Shown here in pieces: positions 21,539 to 35,401 of a stretch of 64,000 nt of DNA (position 1 is its first letter; each line of letters opens with the position of its first letter). Position numbers and translations under genes: made by a program. Under the pieces are notes generated by a model. That model was not told the DNA's origin and made no database searches. It saw only the letters and a list, made by a program, of their open reading frames with translations. This DNA is from Hydnum rufescens UP504. Its lineage: Eukaryota > Basidiomycota > Agaricomycetes > Cantharellales > Hydnaceae. Location of the stretch: the NCBI GenBank assembly GCA_014904985.1, contig MU128940.1, forward strand, positions 248,001 to 312,000, in the 5' to 3' direction.

Positions 21539-24500
21539 ATGCTTATCAGTTGGGGCAGCCCCCAGGCGCTGATCCTCGTTAGCATCCTAGCATGCCACTA
21601 CTTCACCCCAACTATAGCCCTCGTCTATAACGCCTCCCTCGTCGACTATAATCTCAACACGAACCAACAAGCAACTTTCGTTACCGATTATTCCACAACT
21701 CGTGCAAACCAGACTTATACTCCCTCACCCTCAAATTGGCGCGCTCTTCCTGTTTATACTATTCTGCTGGACAAGTTTGCCGATGGGGACCCGTCCAACA
21801 ATGACTTTTTCAAGACGATGCATGAGAATGATTGGCGAGAAACTCAGTTGCGATATGGCGGGGACCTCAAGGGGCTCGGAGCACACCTCGACTACATTGC
21901 CGGCATGGGCGTTGGTCTCATCTTCATTGCTGGGACACCCTTCTTAAACATGCCATGGCAGGCAGACAGTAAGTAACTTCTCTCCCCTGTTATTCCGGCG
22001 CTTATGATTTTTTTTTTCCAGGCTATTCTCCCATCGATTTCTCTCTCCTGGACCCGCACTGGGGTGTCATGAGCGACTGGGTTGACCTCATTGCTGACAT
22101 CCATTCTCGTGGGATGTATATCATGTTGGACTTCACCGTGGGCACTATGGGCGACTTCATCGGTTGGAAGCCGTGCGTCATCATGTCCCATACTCCTTAC
22201 TTCCATATATGATTTATTCTTCATATTCCTAGGTATCTCAATTCCTCTGCGCCCTTCTCCCTGAATGAGTACGACACCGAATGGAAGCACCCCCCTTACG
22301 CACCCTGGGGTTTCGACGAGTACCCGGATTTCAAAATCTCCAACGGCCATAATTCTACTTGTCAACTCCCTCCTTTCTGGCTGAACACTGGGGAGCCGAT
22401 CGCAACTACGCATGACGGATGTTATGATTCGGAGTTCGACCAGTACGGTGACGTAGAGGCTTTTGGTGTTTTCCCCGATTGTCAGGATACTTTTTTCTTC
22501 TGTGTATCACTGTGACTTAATCCGTTGTCTGGATAGGGCAACGTCAGTTGGCCAAATTTGCCTCCGTCCAGGATCGTCTGCGCGAATGGCAACCCAGTGT
22601 TATGGCCAAGATCCAAGTTTACTCCTGTCTCGCAATAGAAGCATTAGATATCGATGCTATCCGAGTGGATAAGTCCATCCAGGTCACTGTCGACGCACTC
22701 ACCGCCTGGTCCGTACATACTCGGGGCTGTGCCGTTGCTCTCGGCAAGAAGAATTTTTTGATCACTGGCGAAGTGACGGGCGGAGACACTTTCGGTTCAT
22801 TATATCTTGGGCGTGGGCGAACACCAACCCAAAGGACCACCTCAGTCCCAATAGCTGCGAATCTTACCGGCGCCGACAGCCAATACTTTCTTCGAAACAC
22901 CTCTGTGAACGCCCTCGATGCGATTGCATTTCACTACTCGATCTATCGTTATTTAACTCGATTCCTGGGCATGGATGGCAACCTTGAGGCCGGTTATGAT
23001 CTTCAACCCAACTTCGTAATTGCGTGGGACCAGATGTTCGTTGATAACGACTTTATCAATGCGAATACTGGACAGATCGATCCACGGCATATGTTTGGCG
23101 TTAGCAATTTCGATGTCTTCCGATGGCCTTCTGTTGTCAATGGGACGCGGCGGCAGTCCATTGCGTCCTTCATCACCACAATTATGATGCCTGGGATGCC
23201 ACTGGTATGTATCAAGATTTCGTCCATAGGTGTGTGCATCTCAGTGCTTTCCGTAGATTTTCTACGGCGAGGAGCAAGGCTTCTATGTCTTCGACAACGG
23301 TGCCTCCAACTACCTATTTGGGTAACTATATACGTTTCTCGAGCCCTCGCATTCACTTGACGACTTTCGTACAGTCGTCAACCAATGCCAAGTAGTATCG
23401 GATGGCAGAGGCATGGTTGCTACAAGCTCGGTTCTGCGCAATATTTCCATATGAATGTTGACAGAGCTCTGCTGGGCTGTGAAGATCCCTGGAATAGCCT
23501 TGACCATTTTGACCCGTATGTCTCAGTCTACTGGTGTGTTGGTTTCCTGGTGTTAACCCGAGGTCGTCTTGTTTCCAAGTACTGCGCCCCTTCGTCGTCA
23601 GATAGCACATTTTCACTATCTCCGGAGCCGATTCCCGTCCCTTCAAGATGGCTTTAATTTGGTTCAACTAGGGAATTGGACCTATGACCTCACGCGGACT
23701 GGCTCCAACGGTACAACTACTGAGATTGGGCTCTGGTCAATCGAACGAGGTCCCGTTCCCCAATCGCAGAACCTCACTTCAACTACCAGTACGACCGGCG
23801 TCGCCGAGTCGTTGTGGATCCTTATTACTAACGAAAATAAGACTACGGATTATACCTTCTCGTGCAATAGTAGTTCATGGATTTCATCTCCGTACCAGGC
23901 GAACACCGTACTTCGCAACCTTCTCCCCCCCTTTGAGAATTACACCCTGCAGGCGTCAGGGGAATCTTATTACAAGAACTCGAAGGCTCCTTATCGGGGA
24001 TGTTTGGAAAGTGTTAGCCTCGATCTCTTTGGCTTCAAGCTCTTGGTTCCTAGCAATATTTGGGTCCCTCCTCGTCCCGCCTCTCACCAAATTCACGCCT
24101 GGTCACGATGCGCGGATAAATTCGAATGCTACCACTATTGATATCACGTTGGAATTCAATTCTGTCATGAGCTGTGCTGGCGTCACACAAGCAATCTCTG
24201 TCAACGCTTCTTCCAATGGTCAGTTTACCGCGCCGACAGTCAACCAAGGCACATGTGGGGCAGTTACCAATCCGGATCCATCACCACTTACTGGAGGTCA
24301 AGTATCGGCTTGGTCCTGGAGCGGTACCCTCCAAAACGTCCCAGACGGAATCATCGAGATTGTCTTGACCAATGCGCCTAACGCTGCAGGGACAGATAAC
24401 ACCCACGTGCGTGGATTATTTCCTCATTCTCTCCCGTCGATGAGTACTTATCGGCTCGAAACCAGGTGACAGACCGGCTCTTACTACGCAAAGGCAACGC

Positions 24501-27500
24501 CGACAACGTCATGGTTTTCTCCACTTCCGATTATGACGCCCATGGGCTGAGTTTCTCCAGTGGGAAGTACATTTTTACGCACAGGGCTTTGGGTGCCGAT
24601 ACTTTTCGATATTCGTGGGACTATGGTCAGACGTGGTCCAGTTGGCAGCCTTGGGAGGCGACTACCACTGTCGATGCGAGCAAAGTACCATCATCTTCAA
24701 TATGGCCAGGGCGACATATCATCGTCCAATGTTAGTGAACCGTCGCCTGTGTCCTTGGTTCATCTGCTGACAGGCCTTCGTGTTGGAATTTCAGACTGGT
24801 CGAGCTTGGGTACTACTTCGTCTCACGTCGTCCATGCGGACAACGGATACAGTGGTGGTCAGCGCCGCATGCCTCGTTACATGGCTCGTGGAGCTTTCAA
24901 TCAATTTGGTTTCGACAAGGGAATCAATGCTATTATGGCACACAATGAGAAGGGTCTATGGGAACTGGAGGTCTGCCTACTCCTCTTCCTTATTTCGATC
25001 AGTGATAATTGGACGTCTATCTATGCCAGATCATGGCGCGGTGGCCCACTTCTGTTCAACTCAACGTCTTTGCTTATGACGACTTTTTCTACGGAGATAT
25101 AGATGGAGATGGCGTCATAGATCGTATTCCTCCAAACTCACCTGGTACGCGCGTAGTGATTTGCTACGGAAGACGTGAATCTCATGGATCTGAATTCAGC
25201 CCCTAATTATCTTAACATGTCTGCCGTACGTCCGTGTGCCATACTCACAATTTAGGTCGTGTTCATTTACCGTGATTTTACGGGCTCGGTCATAGCCTCC
25301 GCACCCAGTTCGTATTCTTTTCTGGACTCCATCTGTATGGCCGTTGCTTATCTATTTCATCCAATCCAGCATCTTTCCTGGGCATTACTTCTTGACGATG
25401 CAACCGGTCGATGGTCTTTAGAACCACGTGGTCGATCCTCGCTCGGTGCGACCATGTTTGCCCTGCTTCTCTCTATTCCCATCATCACTGCGTCATTGGC
25501 TGTTGCCGTCTTCCGATGGTCCTTCTATGGTATCAAATACAACAAGTATGGAGCAAAACCGAAGGAGTCGCGCTCCCACTATTTCCCCATTATCAGTGGG
25601 AATAAGGACAAAGAAGGGGGATCTACCGGCGAGAAATTTTTCAGCTTTGGCCATTCCAAAAATGTGGAAATCATTGGCTGGCCGGAAGATCCAAATAAGA
25701 GACGAAAAGTCCTCATTGCCACCTTGGAATACGAAATCCTCGACTGGAAACTCAAAGTCAAGTAAGTCTCTTGGGGGCTTATTTGACTCTTTGTAACACC
25801 ATGTTCTGGCTCTGACTCATGGTCCACAAGAATCGGTGGTCTCGGTGTCATGTCCTCCCTGATGGGGAAAGCTATGACGGACGTTGAGCTCATCTGGGTA
25901 ATTCCCAAAGTTAAGGATCTAGAATACCCCCCTGGCGACCCTGCGGACCCGATCGAGGTCATCATCTTCGGGCAGCCCTACCTTATCGAAGTGGAAACCC
26001 ACGTGCTTGACAATATCACATACGTTATTCTCGATAGTCCAGTCTTCCGTGCCCAAACCAAAACAGATCCGTATCCACCCCGCATGGATGATCTGAGTTC
26101 CGCCATTTTCTACTCCACTTGGAATCAGGCGATAGCGGCAACAGTCAAGAGGTTTCCACTCATTGACATCTACCACATCAACGGTTTGTCTCTCTTTGCC
26201 TTGGATGGGAATGCTCGTTTCATAGACATGGGCTTCAGATTATCACGGTTCTCTCGTTCCTTTATATTTATTGCCGAAAGTCCTGCCCGTCTGTCTTTCA
26301 TTACATAATGCTGAGTTCCAGGTGCGTACAGTGAAGTTGTGCTTGGGCAGTTCATTTTTCTCTTCTTCTCTTACGATATGTCGCGCACTTAGGGTTTATG
26401 GTGCAGTGCACATTTCATACCAGTCGTAGACATAGTACTCACACGCTGTTTTAGGCCATTGCGTACCAAAGAGGAGATGAAAGAGGTCTGTTCGGCCTTC
26501 AACATCAGTAAAGAAATCTGCACCAAAGTCAGTACACACCTCTCCGACCGTGAGTCCCTTACTTACACGAGTATGCCCTCAGTATGTTCAATTCGGCAAT
26601 ACATTCAATTTACTTCACGCTGGGGCTTCGTTCATCAGTGATCATCAAAAGAGCATCGGCGTTGCTGGCGTGTCGGATAAGGTCAGGTTGACTCCATGTA
26701 CTCCCGTTCATTTTTCATTATTGATGGTTGTGCCTTCAGTATGGGAAACGTAGTTGGGCTCGATATCCGGCTCTGTGGACCTTGAAACATGTTGACTCGC
26801 TCCCCAATCCTGGTAGGAGTCGTACTATTCGTTGCATCTTCTGATAGTTAAATCCTGCCCAGATCCCAGCGACATTGCTGCCTTGGATGAGACTACCGTC
26901 GATGCCAAGACCATCCAGATCGATGAAGCTGCCGAGGCACTTCGTCCGGAGGACAAGCGTCAGGCACAAGAGTGGGCCGGTATCAAGCAGGATCCTAACT
27001 CCAACCTCTTTGTGTTTGTGGGGCGTTGGTCCAAGCAAAAGGGTGGGTCTGATCGTGCTCTCTTATAATGGGATAGTGACAATCCTTTTAAACAGGGGTT
27101 GACCTGATCGCCGATGTTTTACCTTCTCTGTGCGTGCACTTCTGTCGCCACTGATCAATTGTGCATTAAGATGTTGTTCAGACTCTCCAAACGCGATGAC
27201 ATCCAAGTAATCTGTGTTGGTCCCGTCATTGATTTGTACGGTCGATTTGCCGCCGAGAAATTGGCACGCCTCATGGAGATGTATCCGGAGAAAGTCTTCT
27301 CGAAACCCGAGTTTACAGCACTTCCCCCATTCCTGTTTAGTGGAGCCGATTTTGCCTTAATTCCTTCTCGTGATGAGCCTTTCGGTCTCGTTGCTGTCGA
27401 GTTCGGACGGAAAGGCGCTCTCGGTGTTGGTAGTCGTCTCGGAGGCTTGGGTCTCATGCCAGGATGGGTGAGTGTAGCCGCAAACGATGTGCACAAGCCG

Positions 27501-30500
27501 GTACTGACGAGCTATCGTGCAGTGGTTCCCTGTCGAGTCGACATCAACAGCTCATATGCTTTCCCAATTGACAAAAACCATCAAAGCCGCACTCAAGTCC
27601 ACAGAACAGGAACGAGCTCTTTTGCGAGCACGATCGGCGCTCCAGCGGTTCCCGGTCATCGAGTGGCGGCAGCGGATGGAGGATTTCCACCGTCGGAGCA
27701 TAACAACAAGTCGCCATCTTGCGGGCACGAATGCCTTTAGAATGTCTGATTGTGATTACGCGTCCCCGCATCAAGCTATAGGGGTAGAGCACGAAGATTG
27801 GGAGCCCGAGCCTCAGAACGAACCTAGTCAACCTGAGTGGGACAATCAGAGCATCCGCACTGTAGTCGACTCGAACCATCTTTCTCCTTATTCATCCGCC
27901 GCGATGCATAGGCCGGGTAGCACGACAAGTCTCTCTTCAACTTTAGGCCCCCTTGATAGCCCACGGCGTGTCCCCGCCGGCGATCGACGGTCTGATGCCT
28001 CTGGGCCTGATTATTTCGCGCTACGGCCCTCTGAGGCTAATACACCCGCTGGTACGCCTCCAGAGTCACCTGGAAATTATGGTGACTTCCTGTCTCGCGC
28101 AAATAAACAAATCGCTCGAGATCAACGTCACGTTCCGGATCCTTTCCTGGACGAACCTGTTGCCCCGAACCGACCTTTCAGTAACAGTAACCACAATCGA
28201 TTGTCTTCAGTGGAATCAATATCATCGATTATGGACGAAAAGGGGGCCTCTTCACCATTAAACAAGGCGATTGCCTCTGTAAAGTTGCTTCTGTGGACTC
28301 TATGATACGTAATCTGAAGACAACTATCCACAGTTCACAGATGCGGACGGCGAAGTAGCTCAAAGTTTCGTTGCGAAGCTTCAGAACCTGTCTGCCGAGA
28401 ATTCAAGGGGGGAACTGTCTATCGAGAGGTTCCTGACTAAAAGTGAAGAATCGTTCTTCGATCATGTGAAAAAGGAGAAGATTTCGAGTGCCATCAGTAT
28501 CCGTTCTCACCGAGACTCAACTTGGGGGTCATCGGTGGAGTCTCGCCCGAGTTGTGAGTCCGACTTCAGTATATGTTTATTTTGGTTCTGATCGTGTGTT
28601 AAGCTCCGAGTGGATATGGTTCGACGTTCAACTTGGAGGATTATGCCGGTCCACTACCAAATGATACCACCGCACCGCCTCTCACTCGACTGCAAATCCT
28701 AATGCAACGTGAAATCGGAGGATGGCCAATCTATACTATCATCATTGCCGCAGGGCAGGTATGTTCGAAGCAAATGCATACGACAGATTACCGTGACATC
28801 ACTTTTACATAGATGCTGAGCGCAACCAGCTTCCAGATCACCCTTTTATCTGGTCAAAATTGGCAAGCTCCGTGGCAAGCATACGTCCTCGGCGGTATTT
28901 TCCTCATTTCATCTGGGATTTGGTATGGTATGTTCCGGTTGAAGCCCTCAGTCTGGATTCTTTCTGCACCCTGGTTCTTCTTTGCCCTTGCGTTCTTCCT
29001 CGTTGGTTTACCCTCCGTATCCTCGGTCTTCCGTGGCACGACGACCCATAAACTGCTCACTTCAACCGCTACGTGGTCGTATGCGGTTGCCTCAGCAGCT
29101 GCGTTCACTTTCTTCGGCCTCAATTTCGGAGAGGAGGCGGTAGGCAAATCACCTATTCAGTTTTTCATGATCTCATATTTGTACAGGGTGCAGCCACCGA
29201 AGTTTGGGCATTGCGGGCCACTATCGTCCAAGGCTCTCAACAAATCTGGGTCGCCGCTCTCTGGTACTGGGGCAATTCTCTGAACGGTGTAGCCGCGGTG
29301 TCTGCACCACCGTGGTGGGTCGTCTGCTTTTTGTGGCCTTTGGGAGCGATGTGTTTGCTTTTCGCATATTGCATGATGTTTGGATTACCAGGTATGAAGC
29401 AGTTCTCATTAATGCGGTTACTAGACTGAGTGATTTTTGCGAAGATTATTATCGACAAGTTCCTCCGAAAGTCCCGCATTTCCTTCGAACTCTCTTTCGC
29501 CGCAAGCTGGTCTTGTGGTATGTCCGTACCCTATGATTTGCACGCCAGCTTGACTGATTAGACTCTACATAGGTTTTTGGCTTCCGAGATTCTGAGAGAT
29601 TACTGGCTTAGTGGGGTAGATAGGTTTCGGGGCTTCGAAGTTGATTATGTGGCTCACGCGATATTATTTTAGCCGTATGGACGGAATTGGGCATTCCTTT
29701 GGAGCGCACCGATCCATAAGGCGGTTATTCTCGCCCTGGTCATCGTGTTCTTCATCGTAGTCTGGGGGCTCATGCTGTGGATCTTGACATATTACTCCAA
29801 GTCGCATACATGGCTTTTGGCGGTGTTTGCTGTGGGTCTCGGCGCCCCTAGGTGGTGTCAGGTAAAGTGTCGCGCAAAGCTATTGGTGTTTTGCTTCTTG
29901 ACCTTGCTTCGGCTATTTCAGATTCTTTGGAGCACATCATCCCTTGCTCTGTACATTCCGTGGGCAGGTAGTGCAGGTCCCTACCTTGGAACTTCCTTGT
30001 GGCTATGGCTAGGAGTGCTCGATGCTATCCAAGGAGTAGGGCTAGGCATGATCTTGCTTCAGGTTTGGATCTCGTCCTTCAGAAACTCGATTTTGGGACC
30101 TGATTCACATTTCATAGACTCTCTCTCGCCTACACGTGTGCGCTACCCTTGCGTTCTCTCAAGTCATTGGGTCAATTGCGGTCATGGTTGCGCACGGAAC
30201 TGCGCCCAATCGAATTGGTCCTGGGAGCGTCTTTCCAGATGCTTCCACCTGGGATTTCGCAAGTATGTGTTGTCGCTTTCTTGGCGGTATCCCCCATAAC
30301 TCAATTGTCTGTATTTTTAGATGGCTTGCAAGGCTAGTCCTTCGATCGTATCTTGAGAATTCATAGATTTTGACAGTTTGGTTACCACTTTACAGGCAGC
30401 CCAATTGCTTCGGCACCGTTCTGGATTGCTTTGTGAGTGGAATTGTATTCACAGCATGAGCAACCTGTGTCTGATGGTGACCGATTATGTAGAATCTGTC

Positions 30501-30752
30501 AGCTCGTCATTGTTGGTGAGGAACCGTTTTACAAATATCCGTAGTCACTCATTCTGATCCTCCTTATCCTTTCTATAGTTGGTCCGTCATTGTCTCGTGT
30601 AAGTGTGAAGTGCCATACTGACGCCTGTCTCATCATATAGGCTACTTTTGGTTCTACCGCAAAGAGCAACTGGGTTAGTCTGGCTGGCACTTGCTTTTAG
30701 GATGAGAATCTGATCTGATCTTTTCTTTGCTTATCTCACAGCGCGGCCATAG
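21539..30752 (+). CDS. AGS1: Cell-wall alpha-1,3-glucan synthase
   Basis: A large plasma-membrane enzyme making cell-wall alpha-1,3-glucan (family knowledge). The ATG at 21539 begins a signal peptide ([13 protein letters not shown]). The extracellular amylase-like domain (about 21.6-25.1 kb) has [24 protein letters not shown] (nucleophile region), [11 protein letters not shown] (acid/base) and [14 protein letters not shown] membrane span follows ([20 protein letters not shown], about 25.5 kb). The cytosolic GT5 synthase domain has [61 protein letters not shown] and [16 protein letters not shown] disordered Ser/Pro linker (27.7-28.5 kb) leads to a multi-span C-terminal region (28.6-30.75 kb) ending FYRKEQLARP and stop at 30750-30752. 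More than 20 introns. An 8-nt exon at 26393-26400 is required to read QGLWPLR. I found no in-frame break. Confidence 0.97.
26393..26400 (+). other. AGS1: 8-nt microexon of the glucan synthase
   Basis: The sequence GGTTTATG is flanked by CACTTAG and GTGCAG. Joined to the exon ending TTCCAG and the exon starting GCCATTGCG it reads EFQGLWPLR, the invariant synthase string. Without it the frame breaks and the GLW residues are lost. Confidence 0.88.
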
Positions 30753-31091
30753 GATGCTCTCTACACCAATTTCAATTTCCAAAAAAGCCTATTCTCGCTT
30801 TGTCTTGCTTTCTACTCTTCTGGCATTATTATCTGCGCACATCTCGGACCCTTTTTGCATTTGCAAAGTTTTATACTCTAGTTATGTCGGTCTACTCGCT
30901 AGTCTGTGCTGTTTGTATAGTATATCCTCGTCGGTGCACCATATGTGGTGCTCGATATCACGCATGCGTAAATGGATAGATATTGGGATGTTGGGATTAT
31001 TATGGAAAAGGTAACAAATTATGGGGAAAAACAGAGTACCGATGTCCATTGAGTCCGTGGGTGCAGTTAAAGTGTAAATTACAGATGATGA
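30753..31091. other. Intergenic space between convergent genes
   Basis: This short space separates the 3' ends of the glucan synthase (+) and the ferric reductase (-). It carries T-rich and AT-rich tracts that would suit 3' end formation on both strands. Nothing else was recognised. Confidence 0.5.
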
Positions 31092-34000
31092 TCAGAGTGA
31101 GAAGTCCTCAGAGATGAAGGCGATAGCACCCCTTTCGTCTCCATTGTACACGTGTGAAGGGTTGATTTGGGTAGAGACTACCTTGCGCACGACGTTTGAT
31201 AGTGATGTCGGCCCACAGCCTGGAGAGATTGGGAACATTAGCATGGTCATTACGTTGGGAGGACGTGTATGTGGGAGCACGCGCCCACGCGTGAGCTTGC
31301 GGAGTAAAACAAGAAAAAACAAAACAGGAGAGAAAAACCTGAAATAGCACGTACAGGCAACAGCAAGGGCACCAGAAGCCCGGTTCACTTCTTCGGCGAG
31401 TATACGATCTAGTTTCGGCCGGCCCGAGCGCGCGAGAGAGGCAACATATGCTAAGTCATCGAGCTCTGGATCGCCGATGTCGACGAGGGAGGGGGTGGGA
31501 GATATTACCCGGAGGCGAGTGCGTTCGTCAATGAAGGAACGCGTGTCGAAAGAGCGGTTCGTGCCATGGAGGGGTATGGTGGTTCGATTGGCTATGTCGA
31601 AGGGGTCGTCTGCGGAGAGTGTCGGTTGTCGACAGTCCCGATGGCGTATGTTGGTGGCGGGTGTGTGGATGATATTGGTGATATGGGGACGTGGGTGTAG
31701 GGGATGATGGAGTCCTGGCCTGGGACTGATATGTATGTTCAGTTATGATAGGAGGAACGGAAGGTCGTTGTCGATGTGACCAATCTTTGGGGGATGCCGA
31801 CGGCGGTGGAGGGTGTGGAAGCGGCAAGGATTGAAGGTCTGACCGCGGTGAGGAAGAGGGCACGGGTGAGGGAGAATAAGGAAACGAGGAGCCAAACACC
31901 ACACTGGCTGTTATACTGCCTTGTGAGTCCCTGTCTTCCTTCGCAGTCCTGTGGGTTGAACGACCGGGAGACTGCACTGGCGATCTCCGAGCTCTATCCC
32001 GGTCCCGATGGTACGACTTCATTCGGATGTGGCGTCCCTTGCGTTTCAGGGTCATGGAAAACTGAATTTCACCAGGAGCTCGAGCGTCCTCCTCGCCCTC
32101 GAAATTGGTCAATTCCGCGATGTCGTGCGTTTCCTCTTCTTCACTGTCGCTGTACACAGTGTGCTGGACCGCACCATCGTCTGCTCGTCCTTTGGCAGAG
32201 GGGTCGACTTCTTCGTTCATGTCCGTATCTTCGACATCGTCACTGCGAAGCCGTGGTCGACGACGGCCACGTCTCTGCGTCTGGGGCTTGCCTCTGGAAG
32301 CATAGGCGAGGTCGACTACGCTGTTCTCTGAGTCGGAATCCAAACTATCAGGGGAAAGTGATCGAGACCTATCCCTCGCGTGGGCCGCAAAATGTGGAGT
32401 GGGTGGGCTAGGGAGTCGGTACCTTGCACGTCTGGGTAGTACGAAGAATGTGGGGAAGGAATCTGCCACGGCGGCACGTTGGGAGCGAAATTAGTGACAA
32501 AGATATCGACTTGGACGACCCCAGGTCGGACCATTGCCATACATCGTCGTAACGCGGTTGCGCACCACGTAAGATGCGCTGTGGGAAAGTTGGGCGGGCA
32601 GACAGAATCAGAAAAGATGACGAAGAGAAGATCCAAATCGACATGACTGACAGTATTCACGGATCAACCATACAAAACGAACCCGTGTTGTCCGAGTATC
32701 GGAGTGCGCGAATGATGGACCTCTTCCAGGAAAGTATTCCCTACTCCGATCCGAAAGACATAAGCACAGATACTCCAGTATTGGTAAGCCAAAGGAAACG
32801 CCAGTCCCTCCAGTAATGATCAGTATCGTCGGGTAAGTCAACCACCGTGCACGTACCGCAGAGCCATAGGGCCCATCGACATGTGCACGGAACATAGGCG
32901 CATGGAGAGAGGGGAGGGGTGCGGAACGACCTTGGGGTCGATGGGCAGAAGGTTCGGGTCTTGTCCGACTGTGAGTCGCTGGATTTGGTTCCAGAGATCA
33001 AGGGTGAAACCCTGCTTCGCACGAATGAAGAAAACCAATTCGTGTGGACTGTCAAGTTTGGATTCGTCATCGCCAGGAGTAGACGAGCCCTTGACGTCTT
33101 CGCTGACGGATGCAATGGTGAAGGGGTGGCTGGTGAGCCGCGAGATACAGGGAATGTTCAACAGGGCGTACTGCCCAGGGGCCCATGTCATACGTCGTGG
33201 AGTCGAGATAGTGAGACGGATTGTTCGGCCGGGTAGAAGTTCGGCGCGTGCATATCCTGGGGGAGGTGGCTGCACGGTGCTTCGTGCATCATAATATTTC
33301 CCGAATCCACCAAGGGTGCTTAGGGACGGAGATGGAGAGTGAATACGGACATCCATTTCATAGGATGATCGGTCTTCGAATGCCATCCACGTGCTGGATA
33401 CCGATGATGATGCGGCTTGACTTGGGGCACCAGTAGTGACGCTCTTGGAATACACGGAACGCTTCGAGGGTGGAAGAACCCGGCCGTTGATCCAAAGTAC
33501 TCTGAGGAAGCGCCACAAGCGTTCTACTGCCCAGAGGATTAAAGAACCCAACAAAACCACCCCAAAGGCGGATAGTGCAGCGCGGAGAACACAAGGGTAG
33601 ACGAGACGAGGAGAAGGTGAAGGAAGTAGAAATACTCGAAACCCTTGTCGCGAAATCGGGAAGAGGAGAGTACGACCAGAAGGTTCATGGAGACAAACGC
33701 CTAAACAAGGTAATCAGGAGAAAAATCATAATGAGACCCTGTGGGGTGTCGAGAGTGATTTGTTCTCGCTCACAGCGATAGCGTAAATGAATTTGGGATA
33801 GATGAACATGAACTTCCATGCCGGACCAGCTTCAGCACGATGGTCGCGAGCAAGTTGAACGCTCCAAGTTGCGACATGTGCGACGGTACAGATGTAAATG
33901 ATTCTACCAAGCCATCGGTGGGCCCAGGCGAGTTTGTCCGAGTGAAGTTGCAACGGAAAGCGGAGTGCAAAAAGGGCGAATGGAGGGGCCTTGAGTGCGA

Positions 34001-34728
34001 TGAGGACGCAAAGGGGGATCAACGCGAAGGCCATTAAGCCTGGAAAAGAAATAGCTCTCTGAGTCGGGATTCTCCAGAGAGGAATAGGGGCTTACCAGTA
34101 CGACCACCAGCTGTCCACCACGCCTTTGAAACGATGTAGCTAGGCGATTGGGCAGTGACGGTTTGGTTGGAGCGTTTTTCAAGCACAAATGGGTCGATAT
34201 TCCGCGGGGTGACATCTCGCACGGGAGAGGGGCTTGTTCCGCCAGAAGGGATGTAGTCGGGACCAAGGGTACACAGTGCCGCTGTGACGATGATTAAAAC
34301 AACAAGGAAGAGCATCTGACTGTTGGTCGGTTTGTTGTACTGCAGCCTGGGAAGGCTCTTTCGCAGCTGCTGCTCTGAGGATGCCTTGGGAGGACCAGTG
34401 GCTAAGCGTTCGTACTTTCTCCGCCAGGTGGGGCGCCGGATACTCCATTGCGTCCAGATGGCACCTAGAGTGGTCTTTTCGCCCCCTAGGATACGCGCTA
34501 GCCCGCCTGCACTAGCAGCCAGAGCTACCAGAGCCCAGAAAATATAAGCGTAGCGATAACTAGACACTAAGTGAGCAACAGCATTCAGCATACTCACGGC
34601 AGCCCAAGAAATGACATCATACCAGATAGCTGGTGGACGGAGAGATAGTTGTGTACCCACTGGTAATCTTCGACGAAGTTGGGAGTTGTGGGATTCGGAT
34701 CTCCGTTCAGACGAATAACGGCGAGCAT
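31092..34728 (-). CDS. Ferric reductase (FRE/NOX superfamily) with charged disordered insertion
   Basis: A plasma-membrane flavocytochrome that reduces Fe3+ (or Cu2+) at the cell surface using cytosolic NADPH (family knowledge). The ATG at 34728 begins MLAVIRLNGDPNPTTPNF. Membrane helices include YRYAYIFWALVALAAS and MLFLVVLIIVTAAL. Two heme His pairs are visible: AHRWLGRIIYICTVAH and LHLLLVSSTLVFSALH. The FAD-binding string is HPFTIASVSED and the NAD-binding string is ILIITGGTGVSFGLP. The terminal exon reads CGPTSLSNVVRKVVSTQINP and ISEDFSL, stopping at 31092. Between the NAD-binding core and that end is a long Ser/Asp/Arg-rich segment (31.6-32.4 kb), with SDSENSVVDLAY, DTDMNEEVDP and SDSEEEETHD. 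The junction near 32.45 kb, from VDIFVTNFAPN into this segment, was not resolved and could hide an intron or a frameshift. Next to ATX1 on the same strand. Confidence 0.92.
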
Positions 34729-35401
34729 GAAGGGATACTACAAGAGGGTAATTGCTAGAGTAGGAGAACGCAATAGAGGGCGAAAAAACCCACAACATTT
34801 AAACAGCCATGCGCAGTCTTTTCAGATAAAAATTAGTGCTCGAAGGACAGCCTGTTTCCAAGGAATATGGGGCAAATGTATGAATATCACGTGCCAGTAA
34901 CGGTCTCGTGACTATTTTTCACCCCAATCGGCCGCCTAGATTGGGATCAATTCAATAACCTAACTCCCTTTGGGGCTAAAACTTATGGGTCACGTGTCTC
35001 GCCAAGCCTCTCGATGACATAAATACATGACATAAATACTCGAATACCTCCGTAGTCTCTCTCAAAATCACCCGATGATATCATTTCAACCAGGCTAAGG
35101 TACAATTTGACATCATTTTCTTGCCTACGGGCGGGCTGACCATCTGGGTCGGCTTAACCCAATTCTCCTGTGACTGGGCGCTTAGACACCTTATCCACAG
35201 ATACCGTAACTCACTCAAACAAATGACGTTCCCTGAGCCTGTCGGTCCTAGAGGACCATATCAACAAAGAAACAGCACTGAATTGGTACAACATCACAGC
35301 TAGGTAGAGAACAACAGCGGCGTATACACGAATGTGAGTGTCATGGGTGGTGGGTCTAACCAACGACCTCATACATCGATCTGGCTACTACGCGCCAGCA
35401 T
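34729..35401. promoter_or_regulatory. Upstream region of the ferric reductase gene
   Basis: About 670 bp between the ferric reductase start and the ATX1 stop, so it should hold the reductase promoter. An AGATAA sequence at 34824-34829 fits the HGATAR core bound by fungal iron-responsive GATA factors (Sfu1/Urbs1 type), but one copy could be chance. No other motif was assigned. Confidence 0.35.

Noticed and set aside
26181..26460. Loss of the DYHG/LHNAEFQGLW segment of the glucan synthase, i.e. a pseudogene
   Set aside because: The segment is present across three exons once a 3' splice site after CTTCAG and the 8-nt exon at 26393-26400 are used.
31776..32411. Long plus-strand frame of about 210 aa opposite the ferric reductase
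   Set aside because: It is the antisense shadow of the Ser/Asp/Arg-rich reductase exon and shows no motif of its own.
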